From: Lepidurus packardi
Lineage: Eukaryota; Arthropoda; Branchiopoda; Notostraca; Triopsidae
Assembly (NCBI GenBank): GCA_023053545.1
Contig: JAKZAN010000004.1
Span: 1,426,001 to 1,490,000 of the forward strand
DNA: 64,000 nucleotides
Direction: 5' to 3'
Shown here: one piece after another, positions 30,026-42,600 of the stretch
Numbering within the stretch: position 1 is the first letter of the stretch
Layout: the number at the start of each line of letters is the position of its first letter
Position numbers and translations under genes: made by a program
Notes under the pieces: generated by a model
Told to the model about the DNA's origin: nothing
The model's database searches: none
The model's input: the letters and a program-made list of their open reading frames with translations, nothing else

Positions 30026-32014
30026 AATCATGTTTATTTTTGGAGAGGGTTAAAAAAGAAGCTTTTCCTTTTTTTTCCTTTCCCGTTTGACCTGGAGCAA
30101 CAAAAAATTCTCTTCTTAAAAGCAAAAAGCCTATGCAGTTTTACTTGCGAATGGATGGCAGCCGCGTTCTTGTGATAATTTCGATGGAAGAGATTCTAAG
30201 CGTCGTGATCTTACTGCCGACTGTGTAACCGTCGATTTATTTCCCCTTTTTTCTTTCGTCCTCCCTTTTATTACTATTTTCTTTGGGTGTCATCCCCTTT
30301 GTCTTTTTTCTTTACTTTCATTTTTTTCCCCACATTTTTTCCTTTTTTTTCTTATTTTTTTACGTTCACCTTAACAGCTTATTTTTATCGTTCGTCGAAA
30401 TTGTTGATCGATCTCACCCATATAAGTTTTTGTGTTGGCAGCGAAGAAGCAAAAACGGAATCACGGAAAACAAAATAATATTAAGAAAGAAATCGCAACA
30501 AGAAAAACAAAAAAGGAGCAAGTCCCCTGACGTTACATAGTAATTGTCGCAGTGCGTCTTGCAAATTTGTCAATTTGGAATTATTACGAATGGAGGGGCG
30601 AGAAAACGGGACAAAAAAAAGTCGAAAAAAGTGTGGCAGAAGTGTTTTTTGCAAAAAAAAAAAAAATTACCTTCTCTCCTTTTTTGTGTTATGTGTCAAC
30701 TTTCGACGTTTGTGCCAAGGTTTTTTATCTTGTGAGAGATTGTGAACGCGGCCATATCGGTACTGCCATATCAGTGTGTTTTTTTTTCCTTGGAAGAAAA
30801 AAAAAACACGGTGTACTTAAAGAAACACTTGGATCACAAGGTAGCTTTTGTTTCAGCGCAGACTTAAAGGGGGAAAAAAGTAAAAGGCTGCAAAAATATT
30901 GCTGTCTCGACTCTCAAGTGCCTTGGGCTTTTTTCTTTTTCTTTTTGTAAGGAAAAATACTTTTGATTTCGTCTCATGGCCTTGGCTATGCAAACTGAAT
31001 GGTCGCTAAATGACAAAACTTTTTCCTGGAGTAATTTAATAATTCTCGTGGGGAAATTTTTGGGGGGTTTTGATTTCTGTTGCTTTGTTCTTATCCCTCC
31101 AAGACAGCCAAACGTCCTTACTTTTTTCGTAAGATGTAAATTTGTGTGCAATTTTTTTAATTTTTTTTTTTTGCTATTCAAGGGAGAATTTATTCCGAAA
31201 AGATTTTAAGAGACACAAAAAAAGATTATGTTTCTGAGTTTTTTCTGGAGTTTTTCACCAAAGATGTATTTCAACCCTCTCCCGGAGTGTTTCTTTTCTC
31301 TTCTTTATTATTTTTTTATTTTTTTTTTTTACTTTTCTTAAAGTCTTTTGTGGAATAATTTGATCCGTTGTGGAATTTTTGTTAAGTTTACAGGTTTTTA
31401 ATTTGCACCCCGCAAAACCAGTGCTTTGGAATTTTCATTTTTTTTTATTTTATTTTTTCGTGTGTGAGTGTTGAAGAAACATTTATTTCAGTCTGGCTGT
31501 TTTTATTTTGATTCTATTTTCTTTTGTCCTCTGAATTGAAATTTATTTTTGTTGTTTTCTTAATTTTCCCCGGTTGTGTTCTAAAGAAGCAGCTCTTCCT
31601 TGTGTAGCACCAAAAAAGTAACGTCGACAGTCTTCACAATCCTCAGACTCTTACAATATGTGTGGAAAACTATTTTTGATGATCGCCGTTTATTGTAGTA
31701 ATGAAATTTTTGTACAGTATATGTTTACCCATGATGAATATCGAGCGTTTCATTCTTTCTACATTTTTGATTTATTAAATGAGGAAGATTTCACAGACCA
31801 GAGAGAAGAGATTGGAATGCCAAAGCAATTATGCATGCTTTCAGGAAATTATTAAAGGTGCCCCCAGGCTTTGGAATTGCGTATTGGAAGACCAACTTGA
31901 GAGGTAAGGTATATTACTTAAAAGGCTTTTCTTTCTCATTATCACGCCTTACCTGATTTTGTTATTTATGTTTTTACAATTCCTTAATTCCTTCAATGTC
32001 AAAAAAATCTAGCT
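30026..32014. other. scalloped 3' UTR and downstream spacer
   Basis: Very T-rich DNA follows the scalloped stop, as expected of a long 3' UTR. I see no clear AATAAA close to the stop, so the transcript end is undetermined. No supported gene. Confidence 0.4.
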
Positions 32015-32518
32015 GGCTCCCGTATACCTTAGCTCGGTATAGGCGGTTAGCATGCGGAATTTCGGAACTAGTTTTGAAACAACCAGGGCATTTAGTGAAA
32101 AAAGTCTTGACAGTAACCCTGAATTTGCTAACAGGTATTACACAAAAATGCAAAAATTTTTCCAATGAGTATACATGAGCAATATGCAAAAGAAGTTTGC
32201 AACTATGAAAAATATGTTACCCAAAAATATGTCCTTTGGTTGTGCACTAGCTGCTAATGAAAGAAAACTCTTGTTTAAGTTTGCTTTCAAATCTGACAAG
32301 CCGTTTTTGGAAATCTTGTTCCGAAAGTTGACGACTTGATTTGGGACATTGTGCTTGTACAGCAAACTGTGGCGACAAATTGTACTCTTCAGAATCAAAA
32401 CGAGCGTAGAAACTTTGCTGGTACTTAGGTGTCTATTTTATTTGTACTTTCTTATGCAAGGCTTCGGCTAAACTATAGCAAACATCAGGACCATCTGTGA
32501 TTGTTTCGCAACAATATG
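32015..32518. repeat. dispersed repeat with CTTAGCT-type ends, copy 1
   Basis: The start GGCTCCCGTATACCTTAGCT (32015-32034) is matched at 55584 (GGCTCCCGTATATCTTAGCT) and more weakly at 36466. The end CAAACATCAGGACCATCTGTG..TTTCGCAACAATATGCTAAG is matched at 55787-55828. The two ends carry inverted CTTAGCT/AGCTAAG. The interior differs between copies. Confidence 0.6.
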
Positions 32519-32812
32519 CTAAGAATTGGAATTGCTCTAATTGGACTTGAACTTAATACTCCTAGTTTTATTCCACTTCTAATAACAAAAATTAATCAAC
32601 AATTAACAGAAGCCGGGTTGAAGTACTTTTTAATGCAAGCAGTAGCTTCTGTTATTTTTACGTTTAGAGCTCTATTCAGCCGTTTTTGTTTCAATTGCTC
32701 CCCATCCCTTCTTGTTGTTATTTTAATAATAAGTTTAATATTAAAATTATGAGCATCTCCTTTTCACATATGGTTTCCAGTAGCAACAGAGGGAATTTCT
32801 TGACAGGAGCTT
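32519..32812 (+). pseudogene. nd2: nuclear copy of mitochondrial nd2 (NUMT)
   Basis: In the invertebrate mitochondrial code a continuous frame of about 98 codons reads as NADH dehydrogenase subunit 2. It includes GIALIGLELNTPSFIPLL, then LTEAGLKYFLMQAVASVIF, then KLWASPFHMWFPVATEGISW. These match the ND2 blocks 'GLEINxxSFIPL', 'SEAxLKYFLxQAxAS' and 'KLGxxPFHxWFPxVxEGxSW'. TGA codons at 32750-32752 and 32801-32803 are stops in the nuclear code but Trp in mitochondria, and ATA falls where Met is expected, so this is a mitochondrial insertion, not a nuclear gene. It is a fragment (full nd2 is about 330 codons) and cannot be expressed. The left edge abuts the dispersed repeat ending at about 32518. 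The right edge is lost after TAA at 32813. Confidence 0.85.
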
Positions 32813-33689
32813 TAAAATCTAGTTTTAAATTCATTTTCACTCTTGAAAGCATTGGTAAAATTGTTGAAAGCGAACATTTTCGTTGTTGAGGGTATTGTAA
32901 AAAACATTTTTTTAAGAAAAAAATTCCCTACTCCTCATCTCCCAACCCTTTTTATGAAGAAATAAACTACGGAAATGGGCTTAAAGTACAAGCCATATTT
33001 TAAAAAGAAAAAAAAAAAAAACATTTCCTTGTAAACAGCAGAATTTTAAAGAAAATTTCGTTTTTTTTCCCGATAAACCCGCGTAACTTGATGAATTGTA
33101 TTGGTGGGTTTTTAAAAAGGAAAGAGGGCGTGGTTTCTTTTCGTTTCGGAAACCCGTTTTCGAGGCTTTTCTGCAAAAGGTACAGTGCAAACCCTGAATT
33201 TTTCGAGTTTCAAGAAAAGAAAAGCAATTTTTATTTTTATTTTGCAAATCCGATGTATATCGCACAGTATTTGTTCCACATTAGCACGCCTATTTGGGAT
33301 TTTACATATACAACTCCCCTTGAAACCATTTACGGGAAAGAAAGCTAAACACAAATGAATAAAAAGGACGGCAAAATGAAGCATATCGTTCGAATAATAA
33401 TGGTCATACCTCAAACTTCAAAGAAATAGAAGAGACAAAAAAAAATTAACAAAACAAAAACTACTCAATCTTTGTTTTTTTCTTTTTCACCGTGAAAGGG
33501 CTTGACTTCCTATGAGTTAAAAAGTAACTGAATTACAAAAGCCCAAAAAAGACAAAACAAAAGACGGGCACGTTGCAAAAATATGACTACCGACCTCTAA
33601 AAAAAAAAAAAAAAAAAAATACTTTCAGTGATATCATACTATTAAGAAACTTAAGTGCTTCATTCTGTAAAAACACAGGAAACCACTTT
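32813..33689. other. spacer and canoe 3' UTR
   Basis: AT-rich. It contains the inverted copy of the short repeat at 32937-32990 and, on the minus strand, AATAAA-like sequences near 33225-33243 that could serve as the canoe poly(A) signal. No gene is seen. Confidence 0.4.
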
Positions 33690-36600
33690 TTACTCTACAT
33701 CCTCTTCGGTTTCCACGTTAATGAGTTGCCCTCTGCTGTCAATCTCCCTTTGGGCGCGAGATATCGTCACTTTATCTTTAGGAGAATTGGCTTCTCCACT
33801 CTCCAAGGCAAACATCTTCATTTTCTCCTTAAAAGACATTTTCTCAGGACCAGCGGCTCGGTTGGAAGACTTTTGCTGTTGTTCCTGTTCGGCCAAACGA
33901 CGTAATCTCGGGTCTCTATTTTTTAAAAAATCATTTAGCTAAAATGAAACTAAAATTTCAAGTAAGAAAGTTCTTACTTGTAAACCTCCTGGGCACCGAT
34001 CACACCTGGGGTGCTCCCCGTAAGTAAAACCGTGTCGTTTTTGGGAGTGCTCAACAGATGCTCCGCCTCATTAATAAAAATCTGTTGAGCAAAACAAAAG
34101 TGAATTAGCGTCCTCGATGAATTATTGAAAAATAACACTCACATCAGGGTCTTCGAAGACTTTTTCCTGGTTAGCGTTAGCGTCATAGCTCACAGTTCGT
34201 CCCATTTGGGTATTGGGTTGATCATGGAAGGAAACCCGTTTGCTAGTGGGCGGCGGATGAGGAACAGACACATGAACAGGGCCTGTGGGAGGGAGGGGTG
34301 GGGGCTGATAAGTATGTTGGCCGATATAGTCGCCTTGGGGCGGCGCCGATTCCCTCTTTACTAAGAGGGAATCCAGTCTTTGGTTTGGTCCGCTGCTGTA
34401 TTGGAAGTTATTCTGCTGACTGGCTCTCACTTCTTCTTCCTATAATAATAATAATAATAATAAATTAAGTACCAATTCAATCAATCTCGGAGCTAAAAGA
34501 AAATTCAATAAAATACCTTTCGGCGCTGAGCTTCTCTCAAGATCCGTTCTTCGGCTTGTTGAGTAGCTTCCAACTCCCGTTGCTTCTGATGGAAAGCGTC
34601 AATTTTCCGCTGACGATCCTCGTCGTGCTGGCCATTGGGATTCGAGTTCATCAACGGTTTAGGTTGAGTAATGTAGCTCTGAGGCATAGACATATTTGAA
34701 GTTCCGTTGGCCGTTGTTCTAGTATGTGCCTGCAATTAAGAAACAAATATATAACAGTTAAACACAATAAATAAAAAATTCTCTCTCTTTTCCCCAAAGT
34801 TTTTAGTTATTAATTAATGAACTTTAATTTTAAAAAATTTATTGTTGTTAGTAATGTGACAATCTATATTATTTATTCAAAAAAATAAGAATTCCATACG
34901 CTAATATTAAAAAACGGGACCTTTAATAAAGCTAACCAATAGGCGGAAGCCTACCTTGTTAAAAAAAAAATAAATAATGTTAATGTAAAAATTAATGTAA
35001 CAAAAAAAAAATGAATAATTCATAATTAGCTACGTTGGCACTAAATACAAAAAAAGCATAGTTGTTAATTAGTGAACCATTTATTTTATTTAAAGCAAAT
35101 AAAAAATAAAACTAATTCATAACTAAAAATTCGTGAAAAAAGAGAGAAACGTACGTTAAATGTACGCTTTAATACTAAACTTTGGCAACAGGCTTACGCC
35201 TATACGAAAAAAACATAATCTTCGAATGAAAAATTGTTGAATGTACCTGTTGATTCTGAATATATTGCACGGGTTGCGGCTGGCTTGGGGGTACGACATT
35301 GGGTACTTTGATCAAGGCTTGCTTTTCTCTCTCCATTCTCCATTTCCGCGCTCTTTCCACGTCTTCTTGAACCAATCGCATCATTTCTCGACGGTCTGCG
35401 CCTTCTTCTTCCTCCTCATTCTCTTCCTCGTCCTCTCCTCGACTGGCCATTTCCTGGGCCCGCCGCTGAAACTCCCTTTCGAGCCGCAGCGTGCGCAGTT
35501 GCTCTTCTTGACGAGGTCCACGGTTGGGCATACCTTCCAGTTCGGCAATCTGCTCGTCCATCCACTGTCTTACAGCTTCTTTTCTCCGCTTCTGCTCCTG
35601 AAAAAAATAATAATAATAACAATACTAAAAAAACCGCACGTCTTTTTCTTAGAAATACAAAAATTGAAGCTCGCACGTCTTTTCCGGCACTTTTATGCAG
35701 TAATAAGAATGTTCCTTACCATTTCCTTTTCTTCCCGGTCCCAGGGGTTGGTCGCATTCAACTGCACCGGTACAGCCCGAAGTAAATCGCGACTTTGCCG
35801 AAATTCCGATTGGGAAGTTATCGAGCGGGGGTTATAAAGGGGGTGGGTCGACGTCGGAGGCGGGGGAGGGGGCGGGGACTCTGCTGTAGTGGTCTCTGTG
35901 CCACTCATAAGATGCCGGTTGAATTGTTTTTCCTAAAATTAAAAAAAGATCATTAACACATAATGTTTTAAATCAACAAAATGGAATTTTCTACTGGATT
36001 TTATTCATTACTTGAGGATTGAAAGGGGCGTTGCCCGAGTGAGGTTGGCGGGGACTATAAGACTGATGAGTCTGACCAGGTCCCGATGATCGGATTGGTT
36101 GCTGTTGCTGATGCTGCTGCTGAGGGTTATAACCTGCCGGCATGGGGCCGCGTGTGGGCATCTACGTACGGAACAGGAAATTAACGATTGTGATTTGGAT
36201 AAAAAAAAAAACTTAAAAAATTCAAATCACGCGGAAAATTACCTGTTGTAAAGAAGAAGTACGCACTTGCATTGGAGCTGCCATGCTAGTTGTCTGTGTT
36301 TGATACAAGGGCTGCAACATTCTTGGCTGCCGAATTATTCTAAAAAAATTAAAAGAATTATTATGGCCATAATTAAATCTTAAATTGAAACTAGCAAAAA
36401 AATGCGAAAAATACAACTCTTTTGCAGCAAAATATTTTTTTTTTTTTGCATTAAAAAATTCTAAAGGCTTCCATATAGCTTAGCTCGTTTCACCCTAAAT
36501 ACCACAAGGTTTGTTGATTTTTTGTTCGTTCATTGGCAGAAGTTTTGTTTAGGGTGAAAATGAATGCGAATTGCTTCGGCCCATAAAACGCTAAACGGTC

Positions 36601-39600
36601 TAATAACGTTATAATCACGCACTCTATGTGGGTGCTTTAAAAAAATGTAATAAAATAAGGTCGAGGATTGAGTGTGTGTGTGTGCAGAGTACTCGACTTT
36701 TCAGAAACACCACGTACCCCCTTTTCCCCCTCCCGACCCCTTCAGTTCACATCCATCAGCTTGTCCATTTCCTAAGACTCGTGCTCTACTACTTTATGTA
36801 GTATATAAAAACTGCAGTCAACTTTGAAGATGTCTTCAGGTTCATCTTAAAACATCTGCATTGAAATAAAGTCACTAAATGAGTATTGCATGTGACAAGC
36901 AACTCCTTTCATTGCTACTGCTTTTCATCTTTGTTAAAAAAAAAGTGTCTAGGCCCAGTTTCTTTACCGTCTCCAACAATGAAAACTCGAGTACCTGAGG
37001 CAAAACCACACAAAAACACGTGAAATACACGTCAAATCATCCCTGTAACCTCGCAGCAAAAACAGTCAATTCCTCTATCAAATGATCCATCTATCAAGCC
37101 CCTTTCCAAGTTCCAAGTACCGTAAACTTAAAAACTAAAAATCTTCCCTACATATCTGTACTTGTCAACTAATAGCTTGTATTTACCTCACACTATCTTG
37201 AAAACCTTTACGAGACAGTTCGAAAAACCTTAAAGGAAACTAAACTGCTCAGAAATCTACATTAAAAAAAAAAATCTTACTTGTCGTCCAAGTATTGGCC
37301 ACCATCGGGTTGGGAGGTCTGGTACATGGCTACGTTTTGGTACTGCCGATCTTCCTCATGTCCCGATGGATTGCGACCTCTCAAAGACCCGCCTCTTCCT
37401 TCCGCCAAATTCTGCACGGAGCGCGAACGCGCATGCGCCACACTGGAGACGATGGGTAAAGTTGGTTGGGAACCAAAGCTCTGGAGCCCATGGTTTTGAG
37501 GTGGAACAGCTGCCGGGTCGTAGTGTGGATTCTGGGTATTGGGTACCATGGGTCGAGACTGTTGCGCGGGCGCCAAGTATTGACTCGAAAGCGCACGTTG
37601 ATGGGGCGGACCCAAAGTGGCTGATCCTGATCCTGCTGATCCTCCTGGAGATACTCGATCCCCCATAGGCATGGAAGCCGATGGTATTTCACCTAATAAT
37701 TACAAACAAAAGCGTCAGAATCAATAAATTTCATTTAAATTCCTCTAAATTTAATTTTTTCTAGGTAATTTTTTTTTACTGTTTAGCGCCGGAACGGATT
37801 TGGAATTTTGCATTCGATTCAAAGGAAGCACATCCCTTTCACTCATGCGACGAGCTCCATAACCGTGATAGCCTGCGTTACAACAAACGATTGTTATTCA
37901 TTTTCACAAGTTCACGAGAAAAGCGAGGTTTTTTAAGTAATTTAAGCTGTTAATTAGCAAGAAAGATATTAGTATTGTTTATTCCAGGCCCATACACACA
38001 AACCCAAATCAAAAGAGCTTACCTTGGTGATCCGCATTTAAGTTAGGGTTGGAAAAGGACGCGTTTGCCTCCTCTAAGGTCGAAGGGTGAGGAGGAGAGA
38101 TCTGAGAATTATTGCCTTTGGGCGGTCGATCCCAGTCGACCAACCGTTCCTGATACCCTCGTCTCTCACCCTCCATTGGGGGACTTGTAAGCGAACTGAC
38201 ATCTTCAGACTTGGGACGAGACTTCGGTAACGACGCTACGAACACACAGTGATTGGGTTAAAAGCAAGCGAAAACAGTTAGCACAAACAAGATTCAACTC
38301 GCATGAGTTTCGACAACCAAAAAATGGTTCATTGACTTCATTTTAGGATAAATGTTCTTGTAAAGTTCACGACGTGAAAAAAGGCAAGACTAAACGTGGC
38401 GAGCCCAACGGAATTCCATGCAACAAATACTTTGTCAACCCTCCCAAAAAGGGTACCGCAGAGAACCGACTTGGGTCAGCCCGGAGTTGTAGCGTTACTC
38501 CGGCTTGTCTCGCAGTTACACGACAAGGGAAAAAAAGGTACCGCAAAACCGACTTGGGTCAGCCCAGACTTGTAGCGTTACTCCGGCCTGCCTCGTCAGT
38601 GTAACGTAAAAAAACAATTAATTAAATTTACTTAATTTCTCTAAAAGCTTAGCAAAAAAAGTAGGGATTTTGTGCTATTGATGTTACAAAAAATCTCGAA
38701 ATCACTTAGTCCGATTTTTTTGCACTGTATAAAACATAAAAAGAGATAAGTTAGTAAAAACGAGCCCCGTCTCTCGAAGTGACAGGGGGTGAAGCGGCTG
38801 GTTAGGCAGTTTGGAGCAACGCTACGCAACCCGGCCAGAGGGCACACGTTTGAACGGTCTTTTATTTTTTAGCAACAACGAACGACCGTAAAGTAAGCCG
38901 GAGTAACGCTACAAGCCCGGCCTGACCCAAGTTGGTTTCGTGAGTAACCTTTTTCTTTTGGGGACTAAATGCTCTTTGTAAAAAATAAATCCGTGACTAT
39001 TAATTACCTCTAGATGACGTAGGCGACGGTTGCTGGAGCAGAGTAGCTAGACCATGGAACATGGCGCCTTGCTTTGCAACTTCCAAGCAGACAACAGGTC
39101 CGGTTCGCATCATAATTTCAGCAGCTCTGTGAAAAGCAATAAAATACGAAATTAATTGATTTTTTATAATTATAATGCTTCACTTTTATTTATTTCTAAG
39201 GTATAATTTTACTTGTCTTGGGTGATTCCAATTAAACTTTGACCGTCTACTGAAAGCAGCTGATCACCGGCTTGGAGACGACCATCCTGGAAAGACGAAA
39301 ATTTTTTTCAACAAATTAATTACAGCGTTTTAGCTATTAATTACGCTAATTAATTACCAAATCAGCAGAACCGCCTTTCACGACTGACTTGATGTAAATT
39401 CCCAATCGATCCTGACCCGTTCCCTAGACAAAACGAGAAAGTGGAAATTCAACTTGAGAATACGAATGGATAGGCGAAACAAATCCAATAAATTCGTTAA
39501 TTTAATTTACATTTTTTTATATATATAAAGAAAAAATTTAAATTCCTTTTAAGCTTCAAAAGCAGTAGATTCAAAGAATGTTAGTATACCCAATAAACTT

Positions 39601-42600
39601 AATGAACTCATTACACTGAAAAAATCAACAAATTCACAAAAATCTCCAGGCATTTCTGAAAATTCCCATTCAAAATATAACGCAATACAAATCAGACACT
39701 AAAATAAAAAGAATTCGTGGTTTCTAAACTCACTCTAGCTGCTACGATGCTCAAACCCATGGATTCGGAAGTTTTCCTTAGCTGCAGAACTTTCACTTCT
39801 GGTTCCGATGGTGGCGCCCGGCCGCTCATCGCACTCGGACTCCGCATCTGTGGCTGCAACAAAACAGAAAAACGAACACACTTATTTCCACGCATTCAAT
39901 TTTGGACGACATTAAGCTAACATAAATCTAGGAGATCAACTGCTTTACCTGTGGTGACAACGCGGCTTCGCCCATGTAAATGGTCCAGAAACCTGAGGAA
40001 GTCGGCTGGGGCGTTAGGCGACACAAGCCAGCGTGCTGTAACGGCGCCAAAGTTTCTGACAAGCCAGGCGGCAAACCACGCATGACGTCACACGAGTAAC
40101 CGTCGTCTGGCAACAAAAAGGGAACGGCCAAATAGGTGTCTTCTTCCAGGCGAATTTCCCGTCCGTCAGCTAACGCCAGCTCATCCGCAGTGTTTTCCGC
40201 TACCTAAATTATCCAAAAGACACATTTTTACCACTTCAACCTTCAAGTTTTTTTTTTCTTTTTCTCCCCTTCACATGCTTTCCTTTAAATATAAAAAACG
40301 CCTCCGCTAAGCCAATGGGCATCCATATTAATAAAAATAAACAACAACACTCACTAAAAAACAAAACGTACGAAAGTTAGAGCTTATTACACTGCTTCAC
40401 AAGTTTCATTGTAGAGCAACAATGAAAATAAAGCGCTGATTTCTTATAATAAGTAAAGAAGCATTCCTTTTCATTAGTGTAATAATTAATAAAAAAAATT
40501 ACTCTAACGACTGCATCAATGAGATGCTGTGGAATGGAAGATTCATCAGCAGCAGGACGGTAACGCTCCAACAACGCCCTTAGTTGCAAGGAATTGAGCT
40601 TGAAACACGCGGAAACTACAGATGATAATTCGTCACCATTACCCTTTGGCGCCTAAAAACAAAAAACCGAAAACGTGAATTAGCCCAACAATGAAGAAAT
40701 ATAATGTGATTTTTTTTTATTATTACTAATGTTTATTGAATTTTTTAACGCACCTGTAGCAGGTGCGTGGCTTGAACCAAGCGGGCCAAATGGCAATCGG
40801 CTGCCAATTCCAATCCCTGTCGCTCCGCCCACAACTCGAGTCTATGCAAGCGTCGCCCTAAACGCGCGCCCCAAGCTCGGGAGCACATGTTAACACTCCC
40901 AGCTCCGCCCATCCCCAAATGTCCTCCAACGCGTTCCACCCCCAATAATCGATTGAAAATATGCGCATTGAGTGAATGGAACAACTGCGAAAAGAGCTGG
41001 ATGGTCAAAGCCGCGTTCAGACGGCAGCGTCTTAGCAAACCCATACATGACGTCAGCACTGACAACACCTGCGAAAAAAATACAAGTAATAATAATAATA
41101 ATAATAATAAAAATTAATACATAAATTCGATGAAACAAAGTGTTGAAAATGCATAACTTCAATCAACCAAATTTTAAAAACCTACAAATTTAATCAACCA
41201 AATTTAAAAAAAGCAATAAATTAGATCAACTCAATTTAAACAAGTCAGTAGAATCGACGAACCCAATTTTAAAAAATTAAATTAATCAAATTAAAAAATC
41301 ACTAAATTTGAACAAGCAAATCTGAAAAAAATCACTAAATTCCTAACATTAGTAAAAAAGTTCAAAGAATTTTTTTTCCAATCGATAAAATGGAGTCTCT
41401 TAAAGGTCATTAAGAATCAACTAAAATCCCATGATCCAAAGCAAAAATAGGTAACATTTGCAAAATCTCTCTCTTACGGGTGCAGTGGCGGCTTCATCAT
41501 CGGGTCCGTCCTCTTTTTCGCTGACCATAGCGGGCGTGGCTTGCAAAAGCTCGGCCTGTAAGGCGTTGGTCAAGCTGCGGAAGGCTTGTTCGACCGCCTC
41601 GGCCAGTAAATCCTGTCCATCCAACGAAAAGGCGCAGATATGGCGGTCGCATTTCAAGAAATGCAGCAATTCCGACGCATTTGCCATCCAAAAGGCCAAA
41701 GAACCGGGATCGGAATAGCGTTCTTGGACCACCGCTTGAATCATGGCTCCGACTCGCCCCAACAGTAACGTTAAGCGATGGGCGCGCTCCAACGGGGTCA
41801 ATTCGGGCCGAAAATGGGTGGAAGCACGATGTCGCGCGGCTAAGTAGATGGCGTAAGTAGGGGCGAGCTTGAATTGGGTCCCTCTGGTGTCCAATCCAGG
41901 GACTAAAGCGTGTAAAAACCCATCTTCCGTCTCTTCCGGCAGTTCCAGGACCGCCGGAAGTATCGGGTCGGTCCCTCTCGTCGGATAACGATCGTAATTG
42001 GCCGATCTGCGTGCGAAAGTAACAAACTTTTAGGGTTTCTCTCCCAATAGTCTCAAATGGCGTTAGGGTAAGGTATAAGTCGAAAAAAAGCGACGGATAT
42101 AGAAATTGGTTAGTATGAAAACGGAACCTGGGATTATACTCCGAGCTGGGGCGGGGCTTAGGCTTAGGTCGCCGGCGAGCACGATCAAGGGATTCGTTAG
42201 TTTGCATGGACATTCTCCTCCACCTGTTACCGAGTTTTGACCGAAAAGGAAAAACATGCGTAAAAGAAGAAGATTCGTGCACGTACGTGCTCATGCTCGA
42301 ACAGTCTTTCCACCAAAAAGGATACAAAAAGAATTAAAAAAAGATACAAAAAAGTGTACCGTTCGGCGGCCAAATCAGTAGGTCGATTGGACGAGTTTCC
42401 CGAATCGTAGCGAGTTCGGACACGTTCTTCTTGGTTTGGGTCCACAAAGCGAAAGTTATGGGCCTGACCAAACCTGACGACACTCCCATGCTGCGCGACA
42501 AAATGAATGGATACGCGTTACTTCAATAAATTTAACTTCAAAGTATTTCTTAAGTCCGTATAAACTGCTTACAATCTAACTACTAAAAAAATATTTACCA

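Noticed and set aside
31658-31855. 65-codon frame downstream of scalloped
   Set aside because: No homology recognised, no splice sites; probably 3' UTR or spacer.
32160-32340. Open reading MSNMQKKFATMKNML... inside the dispersed repeat
   Set aside because: Short, not recognised, absent from the second repeat copy; insufficient to call a gene.
34441-34462. (TAA)n run considered as something other than a microsatellite
   Set aside because: Simple repeat that also provides the acceptor region of canoe exon 27; nothing further.
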